This document shows, piece after piece, positions 7,381-14,304 of a stretch of DNA of 15,594 nucleotides. Each line of letters starts with the position of its first letter. The stretch's first letter is position 1. The DNA is taken from assembly GCA_016190405.1 (NCBI GenBank), contig JACPQO010000087.1, positions 1 to 15,594 on the forward strand, read 5' to 3'. The DNA comes from Chloroflexota bacterium (GTDB lineage Bacteria > Chloroflexota > Dehalococcoidia > SM23-28-2 > RBG-16-64-32). The translations under genes and the position numbers were made by a program. Under the pieces are notes generated by a model. That model had not been told where the DNA came from. It was given only the letters and a program-made list of their open reading frames with translations, and made no database searches.

Positions 7381-8316
7381 TCACCACCAGATGGTCTCGT
7401 CCAGCTCCTCGGCTTCGTCGGCCGGCGGCGGCTGCGTCCACAGGCCTGTGGACAGGTACTTCCAGCCGCCGTCGGCCAGCAGTAGCACGACGTCGGCCCG
7501 AGGCAAGCGCTGCGCCACCCGCAGGGCGGCGTGCAGCACGGCGCCGGAGGAGACGCCGGCGAAGATCGCCTCCCGGCGCATCAGCTCGGCGGCGGCGCGG
7601 AAGGCCGGGCCGCTGCGAACGAGGATTTTGCCGTCCAGCAGGCCCAGGTCCAGGATGGGCGGGATGAACCCCTCGGCCAGGCTCCTCAGCCCCTGTAGCT
7701 GGCTCCCCGGGTGAGGCTCGGCGGCGATGACCTGCGTCTGCCGGTTCGCTTCCTTCAGCCGGCGGCCCACGCCCATCAGCGTGCCGCCGGTGCCCAGGCC
7801 GGCCACGAACACGTCGACCCGCGGCAGCTCCTCCAGGATCTCGCGGCCGGTCGTCTCGTAGTGGGCCAGCGCGTTATTCGGGTCGGCGAACTGGTCCAGC
7901 AGGAGCCACCCTTCTCGCGTCGCCAGCTCGCGCGCCAGGTCGATGGCCTTTCGCATGCCTTGCCCGGCGGGCACCCGCTCGACCCCTGCCCCGAAGGCCG
8001 ATAGGGTGCTCATGATCTCGGGGGCCACGTTCTCCGGCATGACGACGCGCACCTGGTAGCCCCGTACCCGGCCCACCATCGCCAGCGAGATGCCCGTGTT
8101 GCCGGTCGAGGCGGCCACCAGCGTGTCGCCCGGCCGCAGGTGGCCCGCCCGCTCCGCCGCCAGCACCATCTCCCGCGCGATGCGGTCTTTGACGCTGCCG
8201 CTGGGGTTCTGCCCCTCCAGCTTGGCGAACAGACGTATCCCGGGCTGGGGGCTGCAGTGGCGTAGCTCGACCAGGGGCGTTCGCCCGATCGTCTCCAGGC
8301 TATCGACGTATAGCAA
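7381..8316 (-). CDS. cysM: PLP-dependent cysteine synthase, CysM type
   Basis: A 311-residue fold-type II PLP enzyme expected to make L-cysteine from O-acetylserine (or a related activated serine) and sulfide or thiosulfate in the cytosol. LETIGRTPLVEL is the classic N-terminus. The PLP lysine is Lys43 in NPSGSVKDR; GSVKDR is the CysM form (CysK has FSVK). The substrate loop STGNTG is at 70-75, the phosphate-binding GTGGT at 175-179, SSGA at 256-259, and the C-terminus DGGWKYLST is family-typical. Start choice: the frame is open far upstream within the ABC-F gene but that part is not protein-like; no ATG or GTG fits, and the family N-terminus begins at TTG 8314-8316. This lies 5 bp after the ABC-F stop without a Shine-Dalgarno, which suggests coupling to ABC-F translation. 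Confidence 0.88.
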   Translation of the reverse strand: MLYVDSLETIGRTPLVELRHCSPQPGIRLFAKLEGQNPSGSVKDRIAREMVLAAERAGHLRPGDTLVAASTGNTGISLAMVGRVRGYQVRVVMPENVAPEIMSTLSAFGAGVERVPAGQGMRKAIDLARELATREGWLLLDQFADPNNALAHYETTGREILEELPRVDVFVAGLGTGGTLMGVGRRLKEANRQTQVIAAEPHPGSQLQGLRSLAEGFIPPILDLGLLDGKILVRSGPAFRAAAELMRREAIFAGVSSGAVLHAALRVAQRLPRADVVLLLADGGWKYLSTGLWTQPPPADEAEELDETIWW

Positions 8317-8321
8317 TGCGG

Positions 8322-9893
8322 CTATTCGCGGCGGTGTTCGAGGAGCTCGTGGCAGCCGCCGTCCCTCACGTCGTACACCCGTGTTGCTACCCGCTCCAGG
8401 ATGCCGGGGTCGTGGGCTGCGCACAGTATCGTACCGTCGTACTTCTCCAGCACCTCGATCAGCTTTCGGCGTGTAGAGCGGTCCAGGTGGTTCGTCGGCT
8501 CGTCCAGCAACAGTACGTTCGTGGGCTGGATGACCAGCTTGGCCAGGGCCACACGGCTGCGCTCGCCCCCCGAGAGCAGGCGGATGGTCTTGAAGACGTC
8601 GTCGCCGCGGAACAGGAACTGGCCCAGCACCGACCGCAGCCTGACATCGGGCTCGCCGCCGGCCACGGAGCGTACCTCCTCCAGCGCCGTGCGCTCGCTG
8701 TCCAGCGCCTCGTCCTGGTGCTGGTCGTAGTATCCCAGCCGCGCGCGTTCCGCCCATTGCACGCTGCCTTCGGTGGGCTGGAGCAGAGCGGCGGCGATGC
8801 GCAGCAGCGTGGTCTTGCCGCTGCCGTTGGGGCCGATGAAGACGACCTTCTGGCCCCGCTGCACGTGCAGGTCAACGTCCACCAGGACCACGTTGTCCCC
8901 GTAGGCGTGGCTGACACCGGTCATGATCAGAACGGCGCTCTCCGTGCGGCCATGGGCCGATAGCTGAAAGTGGACCTCCGCCTCCGCGCGCGGCCGCTCG
9001 ACGGGCTCGATCCTGGCCAGCGCCTTTTCGCGGCTCTTCACCAGCGAGGCCTTGGACGCCTTGGCGCGAAACCGCTCGATGAACCGCCTCTGCCTGGCCA
9101 GCTCGCGCTCCTGCCGCGCCGCCGCTCTGTCCTGCTGCTGCAGCCGGGCGGCCTTCTGCCTTTGGTACTCCGTGTAGTTTCCGGCGTAGCTCTCGATGGC
9201 GCCTTCCCGCAGCTCCAGGGTGCGGGTCGTCACCCGGTCCAGGAACTCGCCGTCGTGGGTCACGATCAGGACCGTCCCCCGGTAGCCGCATAGCTCCTCG
9301 GCCAGCCACTCGCGGGCGGCGGCGTCCAGGTGGTTCGTGGGCTCGTCCAGCAGCAGGTGATCGGGGCGTCGCACCAGCACCTTGGCCAGGGCGATGCGCA
9401 TCTGCCAGCCGCCGCTAAAGTCGCCGCACGGCCGCTGCCGGTCGTCCCCAGCGAAGCCCAGACCGTCCAGCACGCGCCCGATGCGCCTGTCGATGCGGTA
9501 GCCGTCCAGCCGCTCGAAGGCGTCGAACAGCTCGCCCTGCTCCCCCACCAGGCGATCGAGATCTCCTTCCCTCTTCTCGATGAGTGCGGAGATCTCGGAC
9601 AGGCGGGCCTCGATGGCGCGGGCCTCCGGGAAGGCGGTCCACAGCTCCTCCAGGAGGGAGCGCGCGGGATCCAGGCCCGCTTCCTGCCGCAGATAGCCGA
9701 TGCTACCGCCGCGACGACCGGCCTCGCCGCCATCGGGCGCCTCTTCAGCGGCCAGCAGGCGCAGGACCGTCGTCTTGCCGGCCCCGTTGGAGCCCACCAG
9801 CCCTACCCGCTCGCCGTCACCGATGGTGAAGCTCGCGTCCTGGAGGAGGTCGAGGCCGCCGAAGGACTTGGAGACGTTCGCAGCGTAGAGCAT
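8322..9893 (-). CDS. ABC-F family ATPase (ribosome-associated type)
   Basis: A 523-residue protein with two ABC ATPase domains in one chain and no membrane segments, the ABC-F layout; these proteins act on the ribosome rather than in transport. NBD1: Walker A GSNGAGKT (34-41), signature FSGGW (159-163), Walker B with LLLDEPTNHLD (180-190), His213. A basic linker about 245-300 (RAKASKASLVKSREKALARIE) corresponds to the P-site tRNA interaction motif. NBD2: GPNGSGKT (354-361), LSGGERSR (440-447), LLLDEPTNHLD (461-471), and AAHDPG in place of the usual SHDRxF, with switch His494. The start is ATG at 9891-9893; the frame is open further upstream into the ETF gene, but homology starts at MLYAANVSKSFGG. 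It lies 40 bp after the ETF stop. Whether it is a housekeeping factor or an antibiotic-protection protein cannot be told. Confidence 0.92.
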   Translation of the reverse strand: MLYAANVSKSFGGLDLLQDASFTIGDGERVGLVGSNGAGKTTVLRLLAAEEAPDGGEAGRRGGSIGYLRQEAGLDPARSLLEELWTAFPEARAIEARLSEISALIEKREGDLDRLVGEQGELFDAFERLDGYRIDRRIGRVLDGLGFAGDDRQRPCGDFSGGWQMRIALAKVLVRRPDHLLLDEPTNHLDAAAREWLAEELCGYRGTVLIVTHDGEFLDRVTTRTLELREGAIESYAGNYTEYQRQKAARLQQQDRAAARQERELARQRRFIERFRAKASKASLVKSREKALARIEPVERPRAEAEVHFQLSAHGRTESAVLIMTGVSHAYGDNVVLVDVDLHVQRGQKVVFIGPNGSGKTTLLRIAAALLQPTEGSVQWAERARLGYYDQHQDEALDSERTALEEVRSVAGGEPDVRLRSVLGQFLFRGDDVFKTIRLLSGGERSRVALAKLVIQPTNVLLLDEPTNHLDRSTRRKLIEVLEKYDGTILCAAHDPGILERVATRVYDVRDGGCHELLEHRRE

Positions 9894-9908
9894 CTGGGTG
9901 GCAACATC

Positions 9909-9914
9909 AGTATA
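9909..9914 (-). promoter_or_regulatory. Candidate -10 element before the ABC-F gene
   Basis: On the minus strand TATACT (5/6 of TATAAT) lies 15 bases before the ABC-F ATG, in the 40-bp gap after the ETF gene. Transcription would begin about 8 nt before the ATG, a near-leaderless message, and no Shine-Dalgarno is present. No good -35 is seen, so this is only a weak call; readthrough from the ETF gene is the alternative. Confidence 0.3.
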
Positions 9915-9933
9915 CCGCGCAGCCGTGGCCGGC

Positions 9934-11889
9934 CTATCCCGCGACGCCCGCCCGCACGAACCCGCGCTCTCGCAGGAAACGGAGCAGCGCTTCGGCCAGC
10001 TCATCCGGGGAGCCGCGGACCACCTTGGACGACTGCGCAGACTCCCCAGCCGGAGGCGCAGCGCCGCCCATAAGCTGCTGCAGCCGCTCCTCAGCGGAGA
10101 GGCCTTCAACCGCGGCTACGATACCCTTCGCCACCGGCTTTGGCGGCCCCACCTTCAGCACCTGGATCGCGGAGCCGGCCGCGCCCACGTCCGCCTCCGC
10201 CAGCCCCAGGTCGCCGACGCCCCAGACGCTGACCGGCCGCGTGCCGGCCCGTAGCCACTCCCGCAGCCGAGGGTAGCGGGGGCGGTTGATACCCGGTTCT
10301 ACCGCCAGCACGGCCGGCGCCCGGCAGCTCAACACCGCCTGCCGAGCCCACTCCAGCCGCCGTCGCGCCGTCAGCCGCCCGCCGGGTCGCACCTCAAGGC
10401 CGACCACATCGCTGACGGCGGCCGCCTCCAGCAGCTCGCCGAGCTGCAGTGGGAGCTGCCCGCTGAAGCCGTCGGCGCCGCGGTCGCCGCACAGGACCAG
10501 ATCGGCCCCCAGGCGGCGGACAGCGGCGGCTAGTACCCGCGCCGTGGCCAGGCTGTCCGAACCGACGAACGCCTCGTCCGATAACAGCACGGCGTCGTCG
10601 ACTCCCACGGCCAGCGCCTGGCGCAGCGCCGCCTCTCCTTCGGGCGGGCCCGCGTGCAGGGCGACAACCCGCGCCCCCGAAAGGCGATCCTTCAGGGCCA
10701 GCGCCTCTTCCAGCGCGTGGAGGTCGGCGGCGCTCAGCACCCGAGGCGCGGCGGCGATATCGCAGGGGTTGCGGGCGTCGAAGGCGGCCTCCGGGTCCAG
10801 GCTGCGGCTCAAGCACACCGCCAGGCAGCGCACACCGCCGAACGGCCCGTCCTGGCGGGGGGCCGCCTCCCCAGCGGCGCTGCGCGGCTCCGCGAGGTCC
10901 GGCCCGGTCGCCTCCCGCAGGCGGGCCAGCAGGGGCGGCAGCACCTCATGCAGGTCGCCCACCAGCGCCAGGTCGGCCATGGCGACCAGCGGACAGTACG
11001 GGTCCGGGTTGATCGCCACCACCGATTGGGAATCGCGCATCCCCACGGCGTGCTGGCTGGCCCCCGATATGCCGCAGGCGATGTACAGGCGGGGCGCCAC
11101 CTGCTTGCCGCTGGACCCCACCTGCCGCGAGGCGGCCGCCCAGCCGGAGTCCACCGCCGGACGGGAAGCGGCGACGGCCCCTCCCAGCAGGCCGGCCAGC
11201 TCCTCCAGAAGGCGGAACCCCGCGGGCCCTCCGGCGCCGCGTCCTCCGGCCACCACCACCTCCGCCTGCCGTATGTCCAGCGAGGACGGCGGCAGCCGCT
11301 CGATGCGCTCGACGGTAATGCGCGGGTGGAACCCGTCCAGCTCCAGCCGCAGCGGCAAGACCTGTGGCTCACCCTCCCCTATCGCAACGCCATGCGGCAG
11401 CGACTCGGGCAGGAGGGTGGCCATCTGCGGCCGGCGCGACGGGCAGGCCACGGTGCAGGAGGCGCGGCCCCCGTAGGCGGGACGCAGCATAGTCAGCACG
11501 CCGTCGCTGTTCGCGTCCAGGCGCAGGCAGCCGGAGGCCAGCCCTGCGCCCAGGCGGGCCGCCAGCCGGGGGGCCACGTCGCTCCCGAAGGGCGTGGCCG
11601 ACAGCAGGAGAATGGACGGCCGCCCCGCCTCGACCGCCTGCGCCAGGGCCGCGACCGCCGCCTCCGCGCTCTGCCCGGCCAGCGCCGGGTGTTCTCCCAC
11701 ATAGACGATGTCCACCGCGATGGAGCCCGCGAGGTGCGCCGCCCTATCGCCCAGGAGCACGGCTGCCGTGCCCGACCCCATCGCCTGGGCGATGCGCCGG
11801 GCCTCCGCCGCCAGGCCGGCAGTGTCCGGCGTCAGGTCCCCTTCCTGCTGCTCGGCCACGAACCAGACCGCGGCCCCATGGTTAGTCAT
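9934..11889 (-). CDS. Single-chain electron transfer flavoprotein (EtfA-EtfB fusion)
   Basis: A 651-residue protein joining both ETF subunits in alpha-beta order. Residues 1 to about 325 are EtfA-like: an N-terminal alpha/beta domain, VVVAGGRGAGG (211-221), and the FAD-binding signature GSSGKQVAPRLYIACGISGA (258-277) followed by SQHAVGM and VAINPDPYCP, ending with GDLHEVLPPL (311-320). A linker of about 30 residues follows. From about 352 the chain is EtfB-like: VLSAADLHALEEAL (384-397) corresponds to the NPYDxxALEEAL segment, and DLVLCGDRGADGFSGQLP (463-480) to the AMP/FAD-binding CGxxxxDGxxGQ motif. It should carry electrons from flavin dehydrogenases to the quinone pool. The start is ATG 11889 with AAGGA just upstream; a TTG 13 codons earlier lacks a ribosome site. 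It is divergent from the 4Fe-4S flavoprotein gene, a likely electron donor. Electron bifurcation cannot be judged by eye. Confidence 0.9.
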   Translation of the reverse strand: MTNHGAAVWFVAEQQEGDLTPDTAGLAAEARRIAQAMGSGTAAVLLGDRAAHLAGSIAVDIVYVGEHPALAGQSAEAAVAALAQAVEAGRPSILLLSATPFGSDVAPRLAARLGAGLASGCLRLDANSDGVLTMLRPAYGGRASCTVACPSRRPQMATLLPESLPHGVAIGEGEPQVLPLRLELDGFHPRITVERIERLPPSSLDIRQAEVVVAGGRGAGGPAGFRLLEELAGLLGGAVAASRPAVDSGWAAASRQVGSSGKQVAPRLYIACGISGASQHAVGMRDSQSVVAINPDPYCPLVAMADLALVGDLHEVLPPLLARLREATGPDLAEPRSAAGEAAPRQDGPFGGVRCLAVCLSRSLDPEAAFDARNPCDIAAAPRVLSAADLHALEEALALKDRLSGARVVALHAGPPEGEAALRQALAVGVDDAVLLSDEAFVGSDSLATARVLAAAVRRLGADLVLCGDRGADGFSGQLPLQLGELLEAAAVSDVVGLEVRPGGRLTARRRLEWARQAVLSCRAPAVLAVEPGINRPRYPRLREWLRAGTRPVSVWGVGDLGLAEADVGAAGSAIQVLKVGPPKPVAKGIVAAVEGLSAEERLQQLMGGAAPPAGESAQSSKVVRGSPDELAEALLRFLRERGFVRAGVAG

Positions 11890-11958
11890 GGCGTCCTTAG
11901 CATTCGTCCCGTGCCAAGGGCGCGTCAATCAGGTACTGTCCTCAATCGCCTGTGGGAG

Positions 11959-12009
11959 TTTGCCCCACATCGGGGCGGGGCGGCGCGCCGCCCGCCCGCG
12001 TCGGGCAAA
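11959..12009. repeat. Nested palindrome in the divergent control region
   Basis: Bases 11978-11993 form a perfect 16-bp palindrome (GGGCGGCGCGCCGCCC), extendable past a one-base bulge to 11973-11997. It is enclosed by a 7-bp inverted repeat, TTTGCCC (11959-11965) and GGGCAAA (12003-12009). A smaller hairpin, GTGGG/CCCAC at 11952-11968, competes with the outer stem. No T-run follows on either strand and it lies between divergent genes, so a regulatory or cruciform role is more likely than a terminator. Confidence 0.6.
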
Positions 12010-12036
12010 GCCCTACGGAATGTTACTAGTCTTGCC

Positions 12037-12060
12037 TGACAGACTCGTGGTAAGCTGTCA
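12037..12060. promoter_or_regulatory. Inverted repeat, possible operator (TGACAG-N12-CTGTCA)
   Basis: A perfect 6-bp inverted repeat with a 12-nt spacer, between the ETF and 4Fe-4S flavoprotein genes. Together with the next repeat it could be the site for a dimeric regulator controlling both divergent units. No regulator gene is present in the window. Confidence 0.4.
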
Positions 12061-12065
12061 CCCTA

Positions 12066-12089
12066 GACTCTTACGTGAACGGCAGAGTC
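12066..12089. promoter_or_regulatory. Second inverted repeat, possible operator (GACTCT-N12-AGAGTC)
   Basis: A perfect 6-bp inverted repeat, again with a 12-nt spacer, starting 29 bp after the first one. Its left arm overlaps TAGACT (12064-12069), a possible -10 for the plus-strand gene whose ATG is at 12117. The two repeats share spacing but differ in half-site sequence. Confidence 0.38.
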
Positions 12090-12116
12090 CGGCAAGCTAG
12101 ATAGGGCGGCCATCGC

Positions 12117-14141
12117 ATGAGCGACCAGTTCCGGTTCCTGTTCACGCCCCTGCGCATCGGGACGACGACGGTCCCCAACCGTATCCTCCAGACCTCGCAC
12201 GCCAAGATGTTCGAGGACTTCGTGCGCGCGGAAGGGCCCGAGGGCTCCTACGCCCTCCCCAGCGAACGCAGCGCCCTCTACCACGCGGAGCGGGCCAAGG
12301 GCGGCGCCGGCCTCATCACCATGGAATATCACATGGTCCACCCCACCTCTACCGGCGGTATCCCCTACCTGGCCCACGCCTATCGCAAGGAGATCGTGCC
12401 TCGCTACCGCATGGTCGCCGACATGGTGCACGGCCAGGGCACCGGCACCAAGATCTTCGGCCAGATCTGCCACGTAGGCATGCACACCGCCGGCGACCAG
12501 ATCGATGTCCTGCACGAGGTGTGGGCCCCCTCCGCCATCCCTGGCCTCAGCCGCAGCGGTATCCCCAAGGTCATGGAGAAGGCGGACATCCGCGAGGTGG
12601 TCCAGGGCTACGCCCGCTCCGCCGAGAACGTCCGCGACGGTGGCCTCGACGGCGTTGAGATCCACGCCGCCCACAGCTATCTCCTGGGCCAGTTCCTGTC
12701 CCTCATCAGCAACAAGCGCAGCGACGAGTACGGCGGCAGCCTGGAGAACCGCTGCCGGCTGGCCGTCGAGGTCATCGAGGCCGTGCGGGCGGCGGTCGGC
12801 CCGGACTACCCGCTGGGCATCCGCATCAGCGCCGACGAGTTCGCCCCCGGCGGCCTCGCCATTCAGGAAAGCGCTGAGATCGCCAAGGCCTTCGCCGCCA
12901 CCGGCAAGCTGGACTGGATCAACGTCAGCGCCGGCGCCTACTGGAGCCTGGCCCCCATCATCGTCGCTCCCATGGCCTTCCCGCCCGGCTTCATCGTCAA
13001 CCTGGCCGCCGCCATCAAGCAGGCTGTGGACCTGCCCGTCTTCTGCGTGGGCCGTATCACCGACCCGCTGCACGCCGAGAAGGTCCTGGCCGACAACCAG
13101 GCCGACATGGTGGGGATGACCCGCGCCCTCCTCTCTGACCCGGAGCTCCCCCTCAAGGCCCGCGAGGGCCGCCTGGACGACATCCGGCACTGCACCGGCT
13201 GCATGTACTGCGTGGGCCGGCTGTACGTGAACCAGCCCATCGCCTGCATCCACAACCCGGCCGCCGGCCGCGAGAGCTGGCTGGGCATCGGCACGCTGAA
13301 GCCCGCCGAGCGCCCCAAGCGGGTCAGCGTCGTGGGCGGCGGCCCCGCCGGCCTCAAGGCCGCCGAGATCGCCGCCCGTCGCGGCCACAGCGTCACCCTT
13401 TTCGAGCGCTCCTCCGAGCTGGGCGGCCAGGTCCGTCTGGCCGCTCGCGCCCCTACCCGGGCGGACATCGAGGAGGTCGTACGGCACCTCATCGTCCAGT
13501 GCGGCAAGCTGGGCGTTGAGCTCAAGACCGGGGTGGAAGTCCGCGCCGGCGATCTCCTGGGCGACGCTGCCGACGCCGTCGTCGCGGCCACCGGCTGCCG
13601 CCCCAAGCGCACCTTCTTCTCGCCGCTGCGCCTCCAGGAGGTCGCGGTCCCCGGCGCCGACGGCCCCAACGTCCTCACCGCCTGGGATGTCCTGGAAGGC
13701 GCCGCCACCGGCGACCGGGTGGTCGTCGTGGATCAGGACGGCCACTGGCGCGCCGCCGGCACCGCCGAGTTCCTGGCCGACCGTGGCAAGCAGGTCACCG
13801 TCGTCACCTCCTTCCCTTCCGTGGGCAGCGATCTTACCCCTTTCGACCTCATGCTCCTCATCCCGCGCTTCCTCCAGAAGCGTATCCGGATGCTCAGCAG
13901 CCATGAGGTCGTGGCCGTGGACGGCGACACGGTCCACGCCCGCCACCTCTACACCGGCCAGGAGGAACGGCTGGAGGGGATCGACAACGTGGTCTGGGTC
14001 ACCGGCCGTGAGGCCAACGACGACCTGTATTTCGCCCTCCAGGGCAAAGTGCCGGAGCTCTACCGCGTGGGCGACTGCGTGGCCCCGCGCACCATCGAGT
14101 ACGCCATCTGGGAGGGGGAGATGGTGGGCAGGAAGCTGTGA
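12117..14141 (+). CDS. FMN/4Fe-4S/FAD flavoprotein, trimethylamine dehydrogenase/dienoyl-CoA reductase family
   Basis: A 674-residue multidomain flavoenzyme. Residues 1 to about 350 are an Old-Yellow-Enzyme TIM barrel for FMN (QTSHAK 25-30; HAAHSYLLGQFLS 183-195; NKRSDEYGGSLENR 199-212; VGRITDP 311-317). The cluster motif follows: Cys359-x2-Cys362-x2-Cys365-x11-Cys377. Then comes an FAD/ADP-binding Rossmann domain (VSVVGGGPAGLKAAE 403-417, ERSSELGGQ 430-438), a middle domain whose nucleotide loop is degenerate (VVVVDQDGHWRAAGTA 535-550), and the closing GDCVAP (652-657). E. coli FadH has Cys-x2-Cys-x3-Cys; the x2-x2 spacing and degenerate second Rossmann loop are closer to trimethylamine dehydrogenase (compared from memory). 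That enzyme's covalent-FMN Cys is Ala29 here, so FMN should be non-covalent. The substrate is unknown. The ATG has AGGG ten bases upstream. The divergent ETF is the likely electron acceptor. Confidence 0.9.
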   Translation: MSDQFRFLFTPLRIGTTTVPNRILQTSHAKMFEDFVRAEGPEGSYALPSERSALYHAERAKGGAGLITMEYHMVHPTSTGGIPYLAHAYRKEIVPRYRMVADMVHGQGTGTKIFGQICHVGMHTAGDQIDVLHEVWAPSAIPGLSRSGIPKVMEKADIREVVQGYARSAENVRDGGLDGVEIHAAHSYLLGQFLSLISNKRSDEYGGSLENRCRLAVEVIEAVRAAVGPDYPLGIRISADEFAPGGLAIQESAEIAKAFAATGKLDWINVSAGAYWSLAPIIVAPMAFPPGFIVNLAAAIKQAVDLPVFCVGRITDPLHAEKVLADNQADMVGMTRALLSDPELPLKAREGRLDDIRHCTGCMYCVGRLYVNQPIACIHNPAAGRESWLGIGTLKPAERPKRVSVVGGGPAGLKAAEIAARRGHSVTLFERSSELGGQVRLAARAPTRADIEEVVRHLIVQCGKLGVELKTGVEVRAGDLLGDAADAVVAATGCRPKRTFFSPLRLQEVAVPGADGPNVLTAWDVLEGAATGDRVVVVDQDGHWRAAGTAEFLADRGKQVTVVTSFPSVGSDLTPFDLMLLIPRFLQKRIRMLSSHEVVAVDGDTVHARHLYTGQEERLEGIDNVVWVTGREANDDLYFALQGKVPELYRVGDCVAPRTIEYAIWEGEMVGRKL

Positions 14142-14203
14142 TTCGCGGGATGTTGCCAGGGCATCCTTCAGCGGCGCCTAGCGCATGTTCGATGATGATG
14201 CAA

Positions 14204-14261
14204 CCCCGCCGACTGAAGTCGGCGGCTCCGGCAGAGGAGCCGCGCACTTTAGTGCGCGGGG
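14204..14261. repeat. REP/MITE-like triple hairpin
   Basis: Three adjacent perfect hairpins: CCGCCGACT/AGTCGGCGG (14206-14214 with 14217-14225, loop GA), GGCTCC/GGAGCC (14224-14229 with 14236-14241), and CCGCGCACT/AGTGCGCGG (14240-14248 with 14251-14259, loop TT). CCCC (14204-14207) and GGGG (14258-14261) can close the whole. The outer hairpins share an ACT-NN-AGT core, as in REP-like repeats and the subterminal hairpins of IS200/IS605-type elements. No transposase gene is present. It lies in the 163-bp gap before the first luciferase-like gene. Confidence 0.65.
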
Positions 14262-14304
14262 CACGAACTCGATCTTGCCTCTCATTCGCGCAAGGTATGA
14301 GCTC

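Noticed and set aside
8317..8757. N-terminal extension of the cysteine synthase frame into the ABC-F gene
   Set aside because: The extension is Arg/Pro/Gly-rich and overlaps the second ATPase domain of ABC-F; cysteine synthase homology begins at the TTG at 8316.
9894..10109. N-terminal extension of the ABC-F frame into the ETF gene
   Set aside because: Seventy-two residues without ABC-F similarity overlap the conserved ETF C-terminus; the standard ABC-F start is at 9893.
11978..11993. GC palindrome as rho-independent terminator
   Set aside because: There is no T-run on either strand and it lies between divergent 5' ends, where no terminator is expected.
10654..12039. Long plus-strand open frame opposite the ETF gene
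   Set aside because: Composition is Arg/Gln/Gly/His-rich without motifs; the minus strand encodes clear EtfA and EtfB signatures.
12063..13946. Long open frame on the minus strand opposite the 4Fe-4S flavoprotein gene (over 600 codons)
   Set aside because: Antisense shadow caused by high GC at third codon positions; the product is low-complexity Gly/Ala/Asp/Val/His-rich with no domain motifs, while the plus strand encodes a full flavoprotein.
14185..14304. Longer start for the first luciferase-like oxidoreductase
   Set aside because: It would translate the triple-hairpin repeat; the residues added have no family similarity, and ATG 14305 has its own AAGG site and a family-typical N-terminus.
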